Positions 9,944-17,191 of a stretch of DNA of 64,000 nt are shown one piece after another. This DNA comes from Lachnospiraceae bacterium UBA3316 (lineage in GTDB: Bacteria; Bacillota; Clostridia; Lachnospirales; Lachnospiraceae): assembly GCA_002361955.1 (NCBI GenBank), contig DESK01000059.1:1-64000 (forward strand), read 5' to 3'. The notes under the pieces were generated by a model. That model searched no databases. It was not told the origin of the DNA and saw only the letters and a list, made by a program, of their open reading frames with translations. The translations under genes were made by a program, and so were the position numbers. Within the stretch, counting starts at the first letter, position 1; every line of letters begins with the position of its first letter.

Positions 9944-10264
9944 ATGATTACAGTTGAGATTCATAGATCCGGGGAGACCTACAGAGGTTTTCTTTCCTCC
10001 GGGCACGCAGACTACGCAGAGGAAGGTTACGATATCATCTGCGCTGCCGTGTCGGCCCTTACCGTAAATGCCATCAATTCCATTGAACAGTTCACGGACG
10101 ACGCCTTTGCCGTAAGGCAGGGGGACGGGCTGGTGGAGCTTATTCTGGAAGGCGAGGTTTCGGAGAAGACAAGCCTGCTTTTGGATTCTATGATTCTGGG
10201 TTTGCAGGAGATTAAGAATACTTACGGTAATGAATATATTGAATTGCAATTCAAGGAGGTGTAA
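9944..10264 (+). CDS. prp: Ribosomal-processing cysteine protease Prp
   Basis: Prp (YsxB family) removes the N-terminal extension of ribosomal protein L27 in Bacillota. The His-containing motif SSGHADYAEEGYDIICAAVS places the catalytic His and Cys in the family arrangement (GHA and DIICAAVS). The length of 106 residues is normal. It sits between rplU and rpmA, five bases after the rplU stop with a poor ribosome binding site of its own, so translational coupling is likely. The matching substrate sequence is visible in the next gene. Confidence 0.95.
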   Translation: MITVEIHRSGETYRGFLSSGHADYAEEGYDIICAAVSALTVNAINSIEQFTDDAFAVRQGDGLVELILEGEVSEKTSLLLDSMILGLQEIKNTYGNEYIELQFKEV

Positions 10265-10267
10265 GCA

Positions 10268-10552
10268 ATGATGACAATGAACCTTCAGATCTTCGCCCAC
10301 AAAAAGGGAGTTGGTTCTACAAAGAACGGCAGAGATTCCGAGTCAAAGAGATTAGGAGCAAAAAGAGCTGACGGTCAGTTCGTAAAAGCCGGAAACATCC
10401 TTTACAGACAGCGCGGTACTAAGATCCATCCGGGCGTAAACGTAGGACGCGGCGGCGATGACACTTTATATGCTCTGGTTGACGGTGTTGTAAGATTCCA
10501 GAGAAAAGGAAGAGATAAGAAACAGGTTTCTATCGTTCCGGTTGCAGAGTAA
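10268..10552 (+). CDS. rpmA: 50S ribosomal protein L27 with Prp-cleaved extension
   Basis: L27 contributes its N terminus to the peptidyl-transferase centre. This copy begins [20 protein letters not shown], so the mature protein should start after the LQIF-A site at the AHKKG tip. That extension is the known Prp substrate in Bacillota and S. aureus. AAGGAGGT lies nine bases before the first ATG. The rest ([13 protein letters not shown] and [11 protein letters not shown]) is standard L27. A terminator-like hairpin follows before obgE. Confidence 0.97.
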   Translation: MMTMNLQIFAHKKGVGSTKNGRDSESKRLGAKRADGQFVKAGNILYRQRGTKIHPGVNVGRGGDDTLYALVDGVVRFQRKGRDKKQVSIVPVAE

Positions 10553-10559
10553 TGCATGA

Positions 10560-10592
10560 GGCTTCAAATCACTTTGGTTTGAAGCCCTTTTT
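10560..10592 (+). terminator. Terminator or attenuator between rpmA and obgE
   Basis: GGCTTCAAA and TTTGAAGCC form a nine-base perfect stem followed by CTTTTT. Being inside the operon, it probably lets the ribosomal protein genes be expressed more than the downstream genes. Confidence 0.85.
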
Positions 10593-10612
10593 AAATAGTA
10601 AGGAGATAACGT

Positions 10613-11905
10613 ATGTTTGCAGACAGAGCCAAGATCTTTATCCGTTCCGGAAAGGGCGGCGACGGCCATGTGAGCTTCCGCCGGGAGCTGTTCGTTCCTG
10701 CCGGAGGGCCTGACGGCGGCGACGGCGGCAAAGGCGGCGACATCATTTTTGAAGTAGATAAGGGCATGACCACGTTAGCCGACTATCGGCACAGAGGAAA
10801 ATTCTGCGCCCAGGATGGCGAGCAGGGAGGAAAGAAACGCTGCCACGGTAAGAACGGCAGTGATCTGGTGCTGAAGGTTCCGGAGGGAACGATTATCAAG
10901 GAAGCAGAGTCCGAAAAAGTGATCGCGGATATGTCCGGTGAAAACAGCCGGCAGGTGATCCTGAAAGGCGGCCGGGGCGGCCAGGGAAATATGCACTATG
11001 CCACCGCCACCATGCAGGCTCCCAAATATGCCCAGCCGGGCCAAAGCGCCCAGGAGCTGTGGGTGAAGCTGGAGCTTAAGGTGATCGCAGACGTAGGCCT
11101 TGTGGGATTTCCGAACGTTGGAAAATCCACGCTGCTTTCCCGTGTCACAAACGCAAGGCCCAAGATCGCCAACTATCATTTTACCACCTTAAACCCGAAC
11201 CTGGGCGTGGTGGACCTGGAAGGCGGAAAGGGCTTCGTGATCGCCGACATTCCGGGGCTGATCGAGGGAGCCTCTGAGGGTGTTGGCTTAGGCCATGAAT
11301 TTCTCCGCCACATTGAGAGAACACGCGTGATCATCCATATGGTAGACGCGGCCTCCACAGAGGGACGCGACCCCATTGACGATATTTACAAGATCAACGA
11401 GGAACTCCGGGCCTACAATCCGGAGATCGCCCAGCGGCCCCAGGTAATCGCTGCCAATAAGATCGACGCCATCTATGCCGGCGATGAGGATCCGGTACAG
11501 CGCATCCGAGAGGAATTTGAGCCCAAGGGCATAAAAGTATTTGCCATATCGGCTGTGAGCGGAAAGGGCCTGAAGGAGCTTTTATACTGTGTCCGTGAGA
11601 TCTTAGATACCCTTCCCCAGGAGCCCGTAGTCTTCGAGCAGGAGTATTTCCCGGAAGAGGAGGCCTTCAGAAACGACCTGCCCTACACAGTGGAAAAATC
11701 TGCCGAGGAGGAAAACACCTATATTGTTGAGGGCCCGAAGATTGAAAAAATGCTGGGCTACACCAATCTGGATTCCGAGAAGGGCTTTGCCTTCTTCCAG
11801 AAATTCCTGAAGGAGACAGGAATCCTGGAGGAGCTGGAAAATGCCGGTATCCAGGAGGGAGACACCGTTCGGATGTACGGACTGGTCTTTGATTATTATA
11901 AATAG
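10613..11905 (+). CDS. obgE: GTPase Obg/CgtA
   Basis: Essential GTPase in 50S assembly and stress signalling. The glycine-rich Obg fold occupies about residues 1-158 (MFADRAKIFIRSGKGGDGHV and later GGDGGKGGD). The G domain starts with GFPNVGKST near 165, followed by DIPGLIEGA and ANKID. The OCT C-terminal domain spans about 355-430. AAGGAGA precedes the start. The 430-residue length is the usual long Bacillota form. It lies in the ribosome-biogenesis operon upstream of yhbY. Confidence 0.97.
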   Translation: MFADRAKIFIRSGKGGDGHVSFRRELFVPAGGPDGGDGGKGGDIIFEVDKGMTTLADYRHRGKFCAQDGEQGGKKRCHGKNGSDLVLKVPEGTIIKEAESEKVIADMSGENSRQVILKGGRGGQGNMHYATATMQAPKYAQPGQSAQELWVKLELKVIADVGLVGFPNVGKSTLLSRVTNARPKIANYHFTTLNPNLGVVDLEGGKGFVIADIPGLIEGASEGVGLGHEFLRHIERTRVIIHMVDAASTEGRDPIDDIYKINEELRAYNPEIAQRPQVIAANKIDAIYAGDEDPVQRIREEFEPKGIKVFAISAVSGKGLKELLYCVREILDTLPQEPVVFEQEYFPEEEAFRNDLPYTVEKSAEEENTYIVEGPKIEKMLGYTNLDSEKGFAFFQKFLKETGILEELENAGIQEGDTVRMYGLVFDYYK

Positions 11906-11916
11906 AGGAAAAAAGA

Positions 11917-12207
11917 ATGACAAGTAAACAGAGAGCATACCTGAAAGGACTGGCTATGACCATGGATCCGATCTTCCAGATCGGAAAAGGCAGCCTGACA
12001 CCGGAAAATACCCAGGCAATTGCCGAGGCTTTAGCTGCCAGGGAGCTGATCAAAATCAGCGTTCTGCAGAACTGCCTGGATGATCCCCGGATGCTGGCGG
12101 AGGTAATCGCGGAGCGCACCCGCTCCCAGGTCGTTCAGGTGATAGGGAAAAAAATTATCCTGTATAAAGAGGGTAAGGACAATAAGAAAAAAATTGTACT
12201 GCCGTAA
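11917..12207 (+). CDS. yhbY: YhbY-type RNA-binding protein (CRM domain)
   Basis: Ninety-six residues forming a single CRM (CRS1-YhbY) domain that binds pre-50S ribosomal RNA. The family pattern LKGLAMTMDPIFQIGKGSLT near the start and ELIKISVLQNC in the middle are present. It starts 11 bases after obgE and overlaps a weaker upstream start of nadD, consistent with one operon for ribosome maturation. Confidence 0.92.
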   Translation: MTSKQRAYLKGLAMTMDPIFQIGKGSLTPENTQAIAEALAARELIKISVLQNCLDDPRMLAEVIAERTRSQVVQVIGKKIILYKEGKDNKKKIVLP

Positions 12208-12220
12208 AGTAGAGGAAATT

Positions 12221-12856
12221 ATGTCAGAAGAGAAGCGCAGAAAAGTAGGAATTATGGGCGGCACCTTTGATCCGATCCATATAGGTCATTTAATTTTAGG
12301 CGAAAATGCCTATCAGCAGTTTGGGCTGGACTACGTACTGTTTATGCCCTCCGGAAATCCTCCCCACAAGAGGGAACGCTCCGGGAGAGCCACCACCCAA
12401 GAACGAGTGGAGATGGTGGCCCTGGCTATTCAGGACAATCCTCATTTTATTTTATCTCTGGCAGAAACCCATGAGGATGGGTACACCTACACAAAGGAGA
12501 CTCTGACACGCCTGACGTCAGAGAACCCTGACACGGATTATTATTTTATCATGGGCGCCGATTCCCTCTTTACCTTTGAGAGCTGGAAGGAGCCCCAGGG
12601 CATCTGCGATCTCTGTACGATCCTGGTGGCCGTGAGAAACGACGTCCCCACCCAGGCCATGGACAGGCAGATTGCCCATATTCGCGAAAAATATAACAGC
12701 CGGATTTTAACACTTGATACGCCAAACATTGAGATTTCGTCTGAGGCCCTTCGGGATCATATCCGGCAGCAGCGCTCCCTGCGCTATTATTTGCCATATC
12801 CGGTGGCAGACTATATCAGGGAACACAAGCTTTATACGCAGGAGGCGGACATATGA
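12221..12856 (+). CDS. nadD: Nicotinate-nucleotide adenylyltransferase
   Basis: Transfers AMP from ATP to nicotinate mononucleotide in NAD synthesis. The nucleotidyltransferase signature GGTFDPIHIGHL has the HxGH motif, and ISSEALR near the C terminus is the second active-site motif. I chose the ATG at 12221 because AGAGGA lies six bases upstream; an in-frame ATG at 12194 overlaps yhbY and lacks one. The 211-residue length is typical. The stop overlaps yqeK by four bases (ATGA), implying coupling. Confidence 0.95.
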   Translation: MSEEKRRKVGIMGGTFDPIHIGHLILGENAYQQFGLDYVLFMPSGNPPHKRERSGRATTQERVEMVALAIQDNPHFILSLAETHEDGYTYTKETLTRLTSENPDTDYYFIMGADSLFTFESWKEPQGICDLCTILVAVRNDVPTQAMDRQIAHIREKYNSRILTLDTPNIEISSEALRDHIRQQRSLRYYLPYPVADYIREHKLYTQEADI

Positions 12857-13443
12857 GCGAATATCATATGAAAAAGATGCAGCATAAGCTGAAAAAAAAT
12901 CTGGACGAGAACCGCTACGAGCATACCATGGGTGTGCGCTACACCTGTGCGGCACTGGCCATGCGCTATCAGTATGACCTGGAAAAGGCGCAGGTTGCAG
13001 GGCTTCTCCATGACTGTGCCAAATGTATACCCGATAAACAAAAAATCAGGCTTTGCAGAAAAAATCATATTGAAATCACCCAGGCAGAGCTGGACAGCCC
13101 CTACCTGCTCCACGCGAAAGCGGGCGCATACATTGCCAGGGAAGACTATGGGGTGGAAGATGAAGAGATCTTAAGCGCCATCGCCTGCCATACCACCGGG
13201 AAAGCGGAGATGACCCTGCTGGATAAGATTGTCTATATCGCAGATTATATAGAGCCTCACAGGAATACGGCTCCCTGTCTGAACGAAATCCGTATGCTGG
13301 CCTTTGAAGACATTGATAAGGCCATGTATACCATACTAAAAAACACCTTGGATTACCTGGCGGAGAAGGGAAAGGCGATTGATCCCATGACCCAGGTATC
13401 CTTCGAATATTTCAGCAAACTTATGAAAGAAAAGGAGGGATAG
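12853..13443 (+). CDS. yqeK: HD-domain hydrolase YqeK (Ap4A hydrolase type)
   Basis: HD-superfamily protein of the YqeK family, symmetrical diadenosine tetraphosphate hydrolases in Bacillota. The metal motif HDCAK (GLLHDCAKCIP) and the downstream HTTGKAEMTLLDKIVYIADY are characteristic. The 196-residue length fits. It overlaps nadD by four bases and is followed by rsfS one base after its stop, the usual nadD-yqeK-rsfS order. Confidence 0.93.
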   Translation: MSEYHMKKMQHKLKKNLDENRYEHTMGVRYTCAALAMRYQYDLEKAQVAGLLHDCAKCIPDKQKIRLCRKNHIEITQAELDSPYLLHAKAGAYIAREDYGVEDEEILSAIACHTTGKAEMTLLDKIVYIADYIEPHRNTAPCLNEIRMLAFEDIDKAMYTILKNTLDYLAEKGKAIDPMTQVSFEYFSKLMKEKEG

Positions 13444-13444
13444 A

Positions 13445-13792
13445 ATGAACTCAAAAGAAATGGCAAAGCTGGTATGCAGCGCTCTGGAAGAAAAAAAGGC
13501 CGAGGACATTAAAGTCATCAACATCGCGGAAGTCTCCGTGCTGGCCGACTACTTTATCATTGCCAGCGGTACAAACAGGAACCAGGTGCAGGCCATGGCA
13601 GATAACGTGGAAGAAACCCTCGGCAGGGCCGGCGTCAATCCGAAACAGATTGAGGGCTATCAGACAGCCAACTGGGTGCTGCTGGATTACGGCGATGTGG
13701 TGATCCATGTGTTCGATGAGGAAAACAGGCTGTTTTATGATCTGGAACGCATCTGGAGAGACGGAAAGAGCGTAGCAGTGGAAAGCCTCTGA
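13445..13792 (+). CDS. rsfS: Ribosomal silencing factor RsfS
   Basis: Binds L14 and blocks 30S joining when nutrients are low. The 115-residue sequence has the RsfS core: LEEKKAEDIKVINIAEVSVL, ADYFIIASGTNRNQVQAMAD and DYGDVVIHVFDEENRLFYDL. An AGGAGG site lies at the yqeK end. It is the last gene of this operon; a hairpin follows. Confidence 0.97.
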   Translation: MNSKEMAKLVCSALEEKKAEDIKVINIAEVSVLADYFIIASGTNRNQVQAMADNVEETLGRAGVNPKQIEGYQTANWVLLDYGDVVIHVFDEENRLFYDLERIWRDGKSVAVESL

Positions 13793-13811
13793 TCAATCAA
13801 ATATGCGAAAG

Positions 13812-13840
13812 AATACCCTGCTGATTGGCAGGGTATTTCT
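13812..13840. terminator. Terminator between the rsfS operon and the convergent lipid kinase
   Basis: AATACCCTGC and GCAGGGTATT pair perfectly over ten bases with a TTTCT tail on the plus strand and TTCTTTC on the minus strand, so it may serve both convergent genes. Confidence 0.82.
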
Positions 13841-13852
13841 ATGTCCCCCTGT

Positions 13853-14779
13853 TCAGCAGGGCAGGGATGAGATAAACTTCAGCCTGTTCTCCAGGATCCC
13901 TACTGTCAGGTCGTTATGAAATCCAAAGGCCTCCCCGTCTGTATGGACGGCCAGGGGATGCTTTGTCCTGATCCGGGCCTTGCGGCAGCGATAAATATGT
14001 ACCTCTTTTGTACTGGTGTGCTTTCCCGGAAAAGCAGTGGGCAAAACACGCAAAATCTTTCTCACGGGCATCCGCTCTACCAGGCAGATATCCAGATAAC
14101 CGTCATTGGGAAGAGCGTCCGGGCAGAATTTAAAGCCTCCCCCTTCATATTGCATATTCATAAAGGCGCTGAAAAATATCTGGGGAAAGGAAAATCTGCG
14201 TCCGTCATCCAAAATAAGCCCGGCCGAGGAGCTCTTTAAAAAGAGGATATGCTTCAGGGCGATTCCGAGATACGTCAGTTTTCCCAGGTGAAAACGGTTC
14301 AGGAAGTTTTTTATGCGGGAATTGAGAGCCTCATGGCAGACAGCAGCATCAAATCCTATGCCTGTACTTACCAGAAAGCGCCTCGTTTCTCCCTCAGAAG
14401 AAACGTACCCCACATCCGTGAGGCAGATCCTCTCCGGATGTAAGAGGAGATCAAGGGTCTTTTCCGGCTCTTTCGGCAGCCCCATAGCCCGCGCTAGGTC
14501 ATTGCTTGATCCCGCCGGCAAATAGCCAAAGGTTGTGTTCGCAAAGTCCTGTATCCCATTGAGCACTTCATTTGCCGTACCGTCGCCGCCTACAGCCGCC
14601 AGTGTAAGCGCCTCACCCCGGGATGTGATCGCTTTCGCCAGGCATACGGCGCTTCCCGGACCGTCTGTAAAAGAGACCTTGTAGGGAATCTGCTTTTTTC
14701 GCAGCAGGGATGCCATCACCTCCCATTTCTTTTTGCCCGCGCCGGAGCAGGCCTTTGGATTAACAATAAAATATATCAT
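13853..14779 (-). CDS. Diacylglycerol/lipid kinase family protein (YegS/BmrU-like)
   Basis: Lipid kinase of the DAGK catalytic family. The start MIYFIVNPKACSGAG leads the fold, followed by the nucleotide motif GGDGTANEVLNG and PAGSSNDLARAMG. The length of 308 residues fits. I chose the ATG at 14779, which has GGGAGG nine bases upstream, over longer in-frame extensions. Such enzymes phosphorylate diacylglycerol, undecaprenol or related lipids for envelope recycling; the substrate is not visible here. It is convergent with rsfS. Confidence 0.9.
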   Translation of the reverse strand: MIYFIVNPKACSGAGKKKWEVMASLLRKKQIPYKVSFTDGPGSAVCLAKAITSRGEALTLAAVGGDGTANEVLNGIQDFANTTFGYLPAGSSNDLARAMGLPKEPEKTLDLLLHPERICLTDVGYVSSEGETRRFLVSTGIGFDAAVCHEALNSRIKNFLNRFHLGKLTYLGIALKHILFLKSSSAGLILDDGRRFSFPQIFFSAFMNMQYEGGGFKFCPDALPNDGYLDICLVERMPVRKILRVLPTAFPGKHTSTKEVHIYRCRKARIRTKHPLAVHTDGEAFGFHNDLTVGILENRLKFISSLPC

Positions 14780-14837
14780 ACAGGATACCTCCCATAACTT
14801 ATCCGTATTTATTACACAATTTTTACAGCAAATCCTA

Positions 14838-14866
14838 TTGTAATCTGCTGTCAGGTAGTGTATATT
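14838..14866 (+). promoter_or_regulatory. Promoter of the COG2426 exporter gene
   Basis: TTGTAA and TATATT are separated by 17 bases, placing the start point about 115 bases before the TTG start codon of the exporter and leaving a long leader. Confidence 0.5.
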
Positions 14867-14869
14867 ATT

Positions 14870-14933
14870 CACGAAACTCGTGGTTTTTCTGACCTCCTGG
14901 GGCTGTTTGCCCAAGGCCGCCACAGCGGCTGGC
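14870..14933 (+). other. Structured-looking leader of the COG2426 exporter
   Basis: The leader has two short hairpins, CACGA-AAC-TCGTG (14870-14882) and GCCGC-CACA-GCGGC (14916-14929), and two similar words, CTGTTTGCCC and CTCTTTGCCC. This hints at regulatory RNA, but I cannot match it to a known riboswitch class, so it may be incidental. Confidence 0.3.
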
Positions 14934-14989
14934 TCTTTGCCCGCAGGAATGAAATATGTCTCATCTATGTTAAACGGAGGAAACACATT

Positions 14990-15469
14990 TTGCTGACCAA
15001 ATATCTGATCGTTTTTCTAATTTCTATGGTTCCACTGATCGAGCTGCGCGGCGCAATCCCTTATGCCACAGGATTTCATCTTCCTTTCATCCAATCCTAT
15101 GTCATCGCAGTGATTGGAAATATGCTGCCGGTACCCTTTATTTTTCTGTTTGCCCGCAAGGTTTTAGAGTGGGGCGCCGACAAGAAACTCACCGGAAAGT
15201 TCTTTCGCTTTTGCCTGGAAAAAGGCCATAAGGGCGGAGAGAAGCTGAAAGCAAAAGCAGGACGCGGGCTTCCGCTGGCTTTGCTCTTATTTGTGGGCAT
15301 TCCCCTTCCCGGAACAGGGGCCTGGACGGGAACTCTCGCCGCAAGCCTTCTCGATATGGACTTTAAAACAAGCGTCATAGCCGTAATGTGCGGCGTCCTG
15401 CTGGCAGGAGTAATCATGGCAGCGGCCAGCGCCGGACTGTTCGGAGCCATAGGGGCTGTTTTTTCCTGA
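14990..15469 (+). CDS. Small multidrug-export-like membrane protein (COG2426)
   Basis: A 160-residue membrane protein with about four hydrophobic segments. The motifs SMVPLIELRGAIPYATG, GNMLPVPFIFLF and GIPLPGTGAWTGTLAASLL are those of COG2426 proteins, named small multidrug export proteins although direct evidence is thin. I place the start at a TTG (14990) because GGAGG sits ten bases upstream; longer in-frame starts have no such site. It is preceded by its own promoter and a possible structured leader. Direction is convergent with lexA. Confidence 0.82.
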   Translation: MLTKYLIVFLISMVPLIELRGAIPYATGFHLPFIQSYVIAVIGNMLPVPFIFLFARKVLEWGADKKLTGKFFRFCLEKGHKGGEKLKAKAGRGLPLALLLFVGIPLPGTGAWTGTLAASLLDMDFKTSVIAVMCGVLLAGVIMAAASAGLFGAIGAVFS

Positions 15470-15506
15470 TAGGAAAGCCGTCCCTGCGGCAGCTGCCTGT
15501 ACAAAG

Positions 15507-15569
15507 AAAAACCTGCATACACGGACAGATCAGAAACATCTGAAGCTCTGCCGGCGTATGCAGGTTTTT
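15507..15569. terminator. Bidirectional terminator between COG2426 gene and lexA
   Basis: AAACCTGCATAC and GTATGCAGGTTT form a 12-base perfect stem on a longer loop. T runs flank it on both strands, so it can serve both convergent units. Confidence 0.88.
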
Positions 15570-15606
15570 GTTATAGGTTCAGCCATAGGGCGAACGGTTC
15601 TCATTT

Positions 15607-16224
15607 TTAAAGGAAACGAAAGACTCCGATCACCTTTCCCAGAACTTCCATGTGGTCGACGATGATGGGCTCCATCGTGTCATTTTCCGGCTGAAGGCGG
15701 TAATGGCCGTTCTCCTTGTAATACGTCTTTACCGTGGCGGAATCATCATCCACCAGAGCGACCACCATATCGCCGTTCTCCGCGGTTTTCTGGGACTTTA
15801 CAAGGATCCTGTCATTGTCGAAAATACCGGCGTTGATCATGCTGTCCCCCTTCACCGTCAGCATAAAGGTCTCTGCGTTCGGCATAAATTCCGCCGGGAC
15901 AGGAAAGTAGCTCTCGATATTCTGCTCCGCCAAAATCGGCATCCCTGCGGCCACACGCCCGATCACCGGCACGCTCACCATCTCGCGCCTGAGCATATTA
16001 AAATTGTCGTCCAGAATCTCAATGGCCCTGGGCTTTGACGGATCCCTGCGGATATATCCGTTTTTCTCTAACGTCTCCAGGTGGGCATGGACAGAGGAGG
16101 TGGACTTTAAATGTACCGCTTCACAGATATCCCGTACTGAGGGCGGAAATCCCCTGCTCACAATCTCGCTTTTAATATATTCTAAAATTTCTTCCTGCTT
16201 TTTTGAAATCTTTCCATTTATCAT
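15607..16224 (-). CDS. lexA: SOS transcriptional repressor LexA
   Basis: Repressor that cleaves itself when bound to RecA filaments, derepressing the SOS genes. The winged helix at about 1-65 includes GFPPSVRDICEAVHLKSTSS and LEKNGYIRRDPSKPRAIEI. The cleavage site is A93-G94 (RVAAGMP), with catalytic Ser128 (KGDSMINAG) and Lys166 (ATVKTYY). The length of 205 residues is typical. It is divergent from a LysM membrane gene, and SOS-box-like operators lie between them. An AGGAGGT site precedes the start. Confidence 0.98.
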   Translation of the reverse strand: MINGKISKKQEEILEYIKSEIVSRGFPPSVRDICEAVHLKSTSSVHAHLETLEKNGYIRRDPSKPRAIEILDDNFNMLRREMVSVPVIGRVAAGMPILAEQNIESYFPVPAEFMPNAETFMLTVKGDSMINAGIFDNDRILVKSQKTAENGDMVVALVDDDSATVKTYYKENGHYRLQPENDTMEPIIVDHMEVLGKVIGVFRFL

Positions 16225-16256
16225 ATAGTCATTACCTCCTGTCGGAACATGCTTTC

Positions 16257-16285
16257 ATCATAACATACTTAATAGGTAATTGCAA
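16257..16285 (-). promoter_or_regulatory. Promoter of lexA
   Basis: On the minus strand TTGCAA and TATGAT are separated by 17 bases, about 32 bases before the lexA start codon. A partial operator (GGAACATGCTTTCA) overlaps its start-point side and a better one lies just upstream. Confidence 0.65.
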
Positions 16286-16295
16286 ACAAAAGTTC

Positions 16296-16309
16296 AGAAA
16301 ACTTGTTCG
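16296..16309 (-). promoter_or_regulatory. Probable LexA operator (SOS box), lexA side
   Basis: Minus-strand sequence CGAACAAGTTTTCT is close to the Gram-positive SOS box CGAACRNRYGTTYC, with two mismatches. It lies between the two divergent promoters. Confidence 0.6.
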
Positions 16310-16319
16310 AGAATTATGG

Positions 16320-16348
16320 TTGACAAACAGATGTTCGTGTACTATAAT
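16320..16348 (+). promoter_or_regulatory. Consensus sigma-A promoter of the LysM SOS gene
   Basis: TTGACA and TATAAT are separated by exactly 17 bases, the full consensus. One operator overlaps the -35 hexamer and another begins 10 bases after the -10 hexamer. This is a strong promoter that would have to be held off by LexA. Confidence 0.88.
16324..16337 (-). promoter_or_regulatory. LexA operator overlapping the -35 of the LysM gene promoter
   Basis: Minus-strand CGAACATCTGTTTG matches the Gram-positive SOS box at 12 of 14 positions and covers the -35 hexamer edge and spacer. Confidence 0.65.
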
Positions 16349-16358
16349 GCAAGTATGC

Positions 16359-16372
16359 CGAACAAAGGTTCG
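16359..16372 (+). promoter_or_regulatory. LexA operator downstream of the LysM gene promoter
   Basis: CGAACAAAGGTTCG is a symmetric SOS box with perfect CGAAC and GTTCG half-sites four bases apart, 10 bases after the -10 hexamer, so over the start point. Confidence 0.8.
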
Positions 16373-16466
16373 GAGCAACGTGCGAAAGCACAGAGAAATC
16401 TGTATCACTGTTGGGGATCCCTGTCATTGACCCCAACATCCTATTTTGTGATGGAGGTAATTTTAT

Positions 16467-16811
16467 ATGAGTGAGCGAAAGAGAAAGCAGGCAGCACGAA
16501 AACAGGCACAGCAAAGAAGGATGCTTTTCCTGGCAGCAGCATTGATCTGCGTATTTATCCTTGGAATCATCTGCGGCGGACGCATGGTAGACGCCTCTAA
16601 GCCTGTAAAACACAATTACAAATATTATAAAGAGCTGAAGGTAGGCCTGAATGATACCCTGTGGGATATCGCCGATACCTATATGACGGAAGACTATGCT
16701 TCTGTGAACGATTACATAAAGGAGATACAGGAGATCAATTCCCTGACGGACGATCAGATCGTCTACGGACAGCGGCTACTGATTCCCTATTATTCTCACG
16801 AATGGAAATAA
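16467..16811 (+). CDS. Membrane-anchored LysM protein, probable SOS division inhibitor
   Basis: The 114-residue protein has a basic N-terminal tail, one membrane segment at about 19-41 and a LysM-like peptidoglycan-binding domain at about 55-110 (GLNDTLWDIADTYM, and IVYGQRLLIPYY). It is divergent from lexA, with SOS operators in the promoter, the arrangement of yneA next to lexA in Bacillus, whose product delays cell division after DNA damage. I infer the same role from architecture and position; I did not assign the name since sequence identity cannot be checked. GGAGG precedes the start. Confidence 0.85.
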   Translation: MSERKRKQAARKQAQQRRMLFLAAALICVFILGIICGGRMVDASKPVKHNYKYYKELKVGLNDTLWDIADTYMTEDYASVNDYIKEIQEINSLTDDQIVYGQRLLIPYYSHEWK

Positions 16812-16851
16812 ACTCCCCAGATGCCCAACGAAGGCTTTTACATAAACGAAA

Positions 16852-16877
16852 GAGGGTGGCAAATCCACCCCCTTTTT
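16852..16877 (+). terminator. Terminator after the LysM gene
   Basis: GGGTGG and CCACCC pair around CAAAT, followed by CCTTTTTG. Confidence 0.78.
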
Positions 16878-16938
16878 GTTATAATAGGAGCCAGACGCTA
16901 CAGAAACATAAAAAGCTGATGATAGGAGGATTCATTCT

Positions 16939-17169
16939 ATGCGCCAGGAAAAATTTAAAATGGAACGCCCGAATCTCGTCGAACCGGGACAGAGGGTGGA
17001 AATTACGGAAATACAGACAAATATGAACTACAGCTACATTATTGAGCCTGCCGTGGCCATGTCCGGCTGCTTTAAAGGAAGTAACCGGATCAAAGCCAAA
17101 GAAGGCACCATTGTCAGCATTGAAGACACGCCGAGAGGCTTTATCGTCACCGCTGAATTTGAAGAGTAG
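16939..17169 (+). CDS. Small conserved-looking protein of unknown function
   Basis: I do not recognise this 76-residue protein. It begins MRQEKFKMERPNLVEPGQRV and ends FIVTAEFEE. The pattern KAKEGTIVSIEDTPRGFIVT resembles a small beta-barrel with alternating hydrophobic residues, possibly KOW or SH3-like, but that is inference from pattern only. There is no signal peptide, membrane segment or metal-ligand set. TAGGAGG precedes the start. It lies alone, after the LysM gene's terminator and convergent with a peptidase gene only 22 bases away. Confidence 0.72.
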   Translation: MRQEKFKMERPNLVEPGQRVEITEIQTNMNYSYIIEPAVAMSGCFKGSNRIKAKEGTIVSIEDTPRGFIVTAEFEE

Positions 17170-17191
17170 GCGCAACAGGCAGAAGCAGTCT

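Noticed and set aside
14870..14889. CACGA/TCGTG hairpin with T run as a terminator
   Set aside because: The stem is only five pairs and lies at or just after the predicted start point of the exporter gene, so termination is unlikely.
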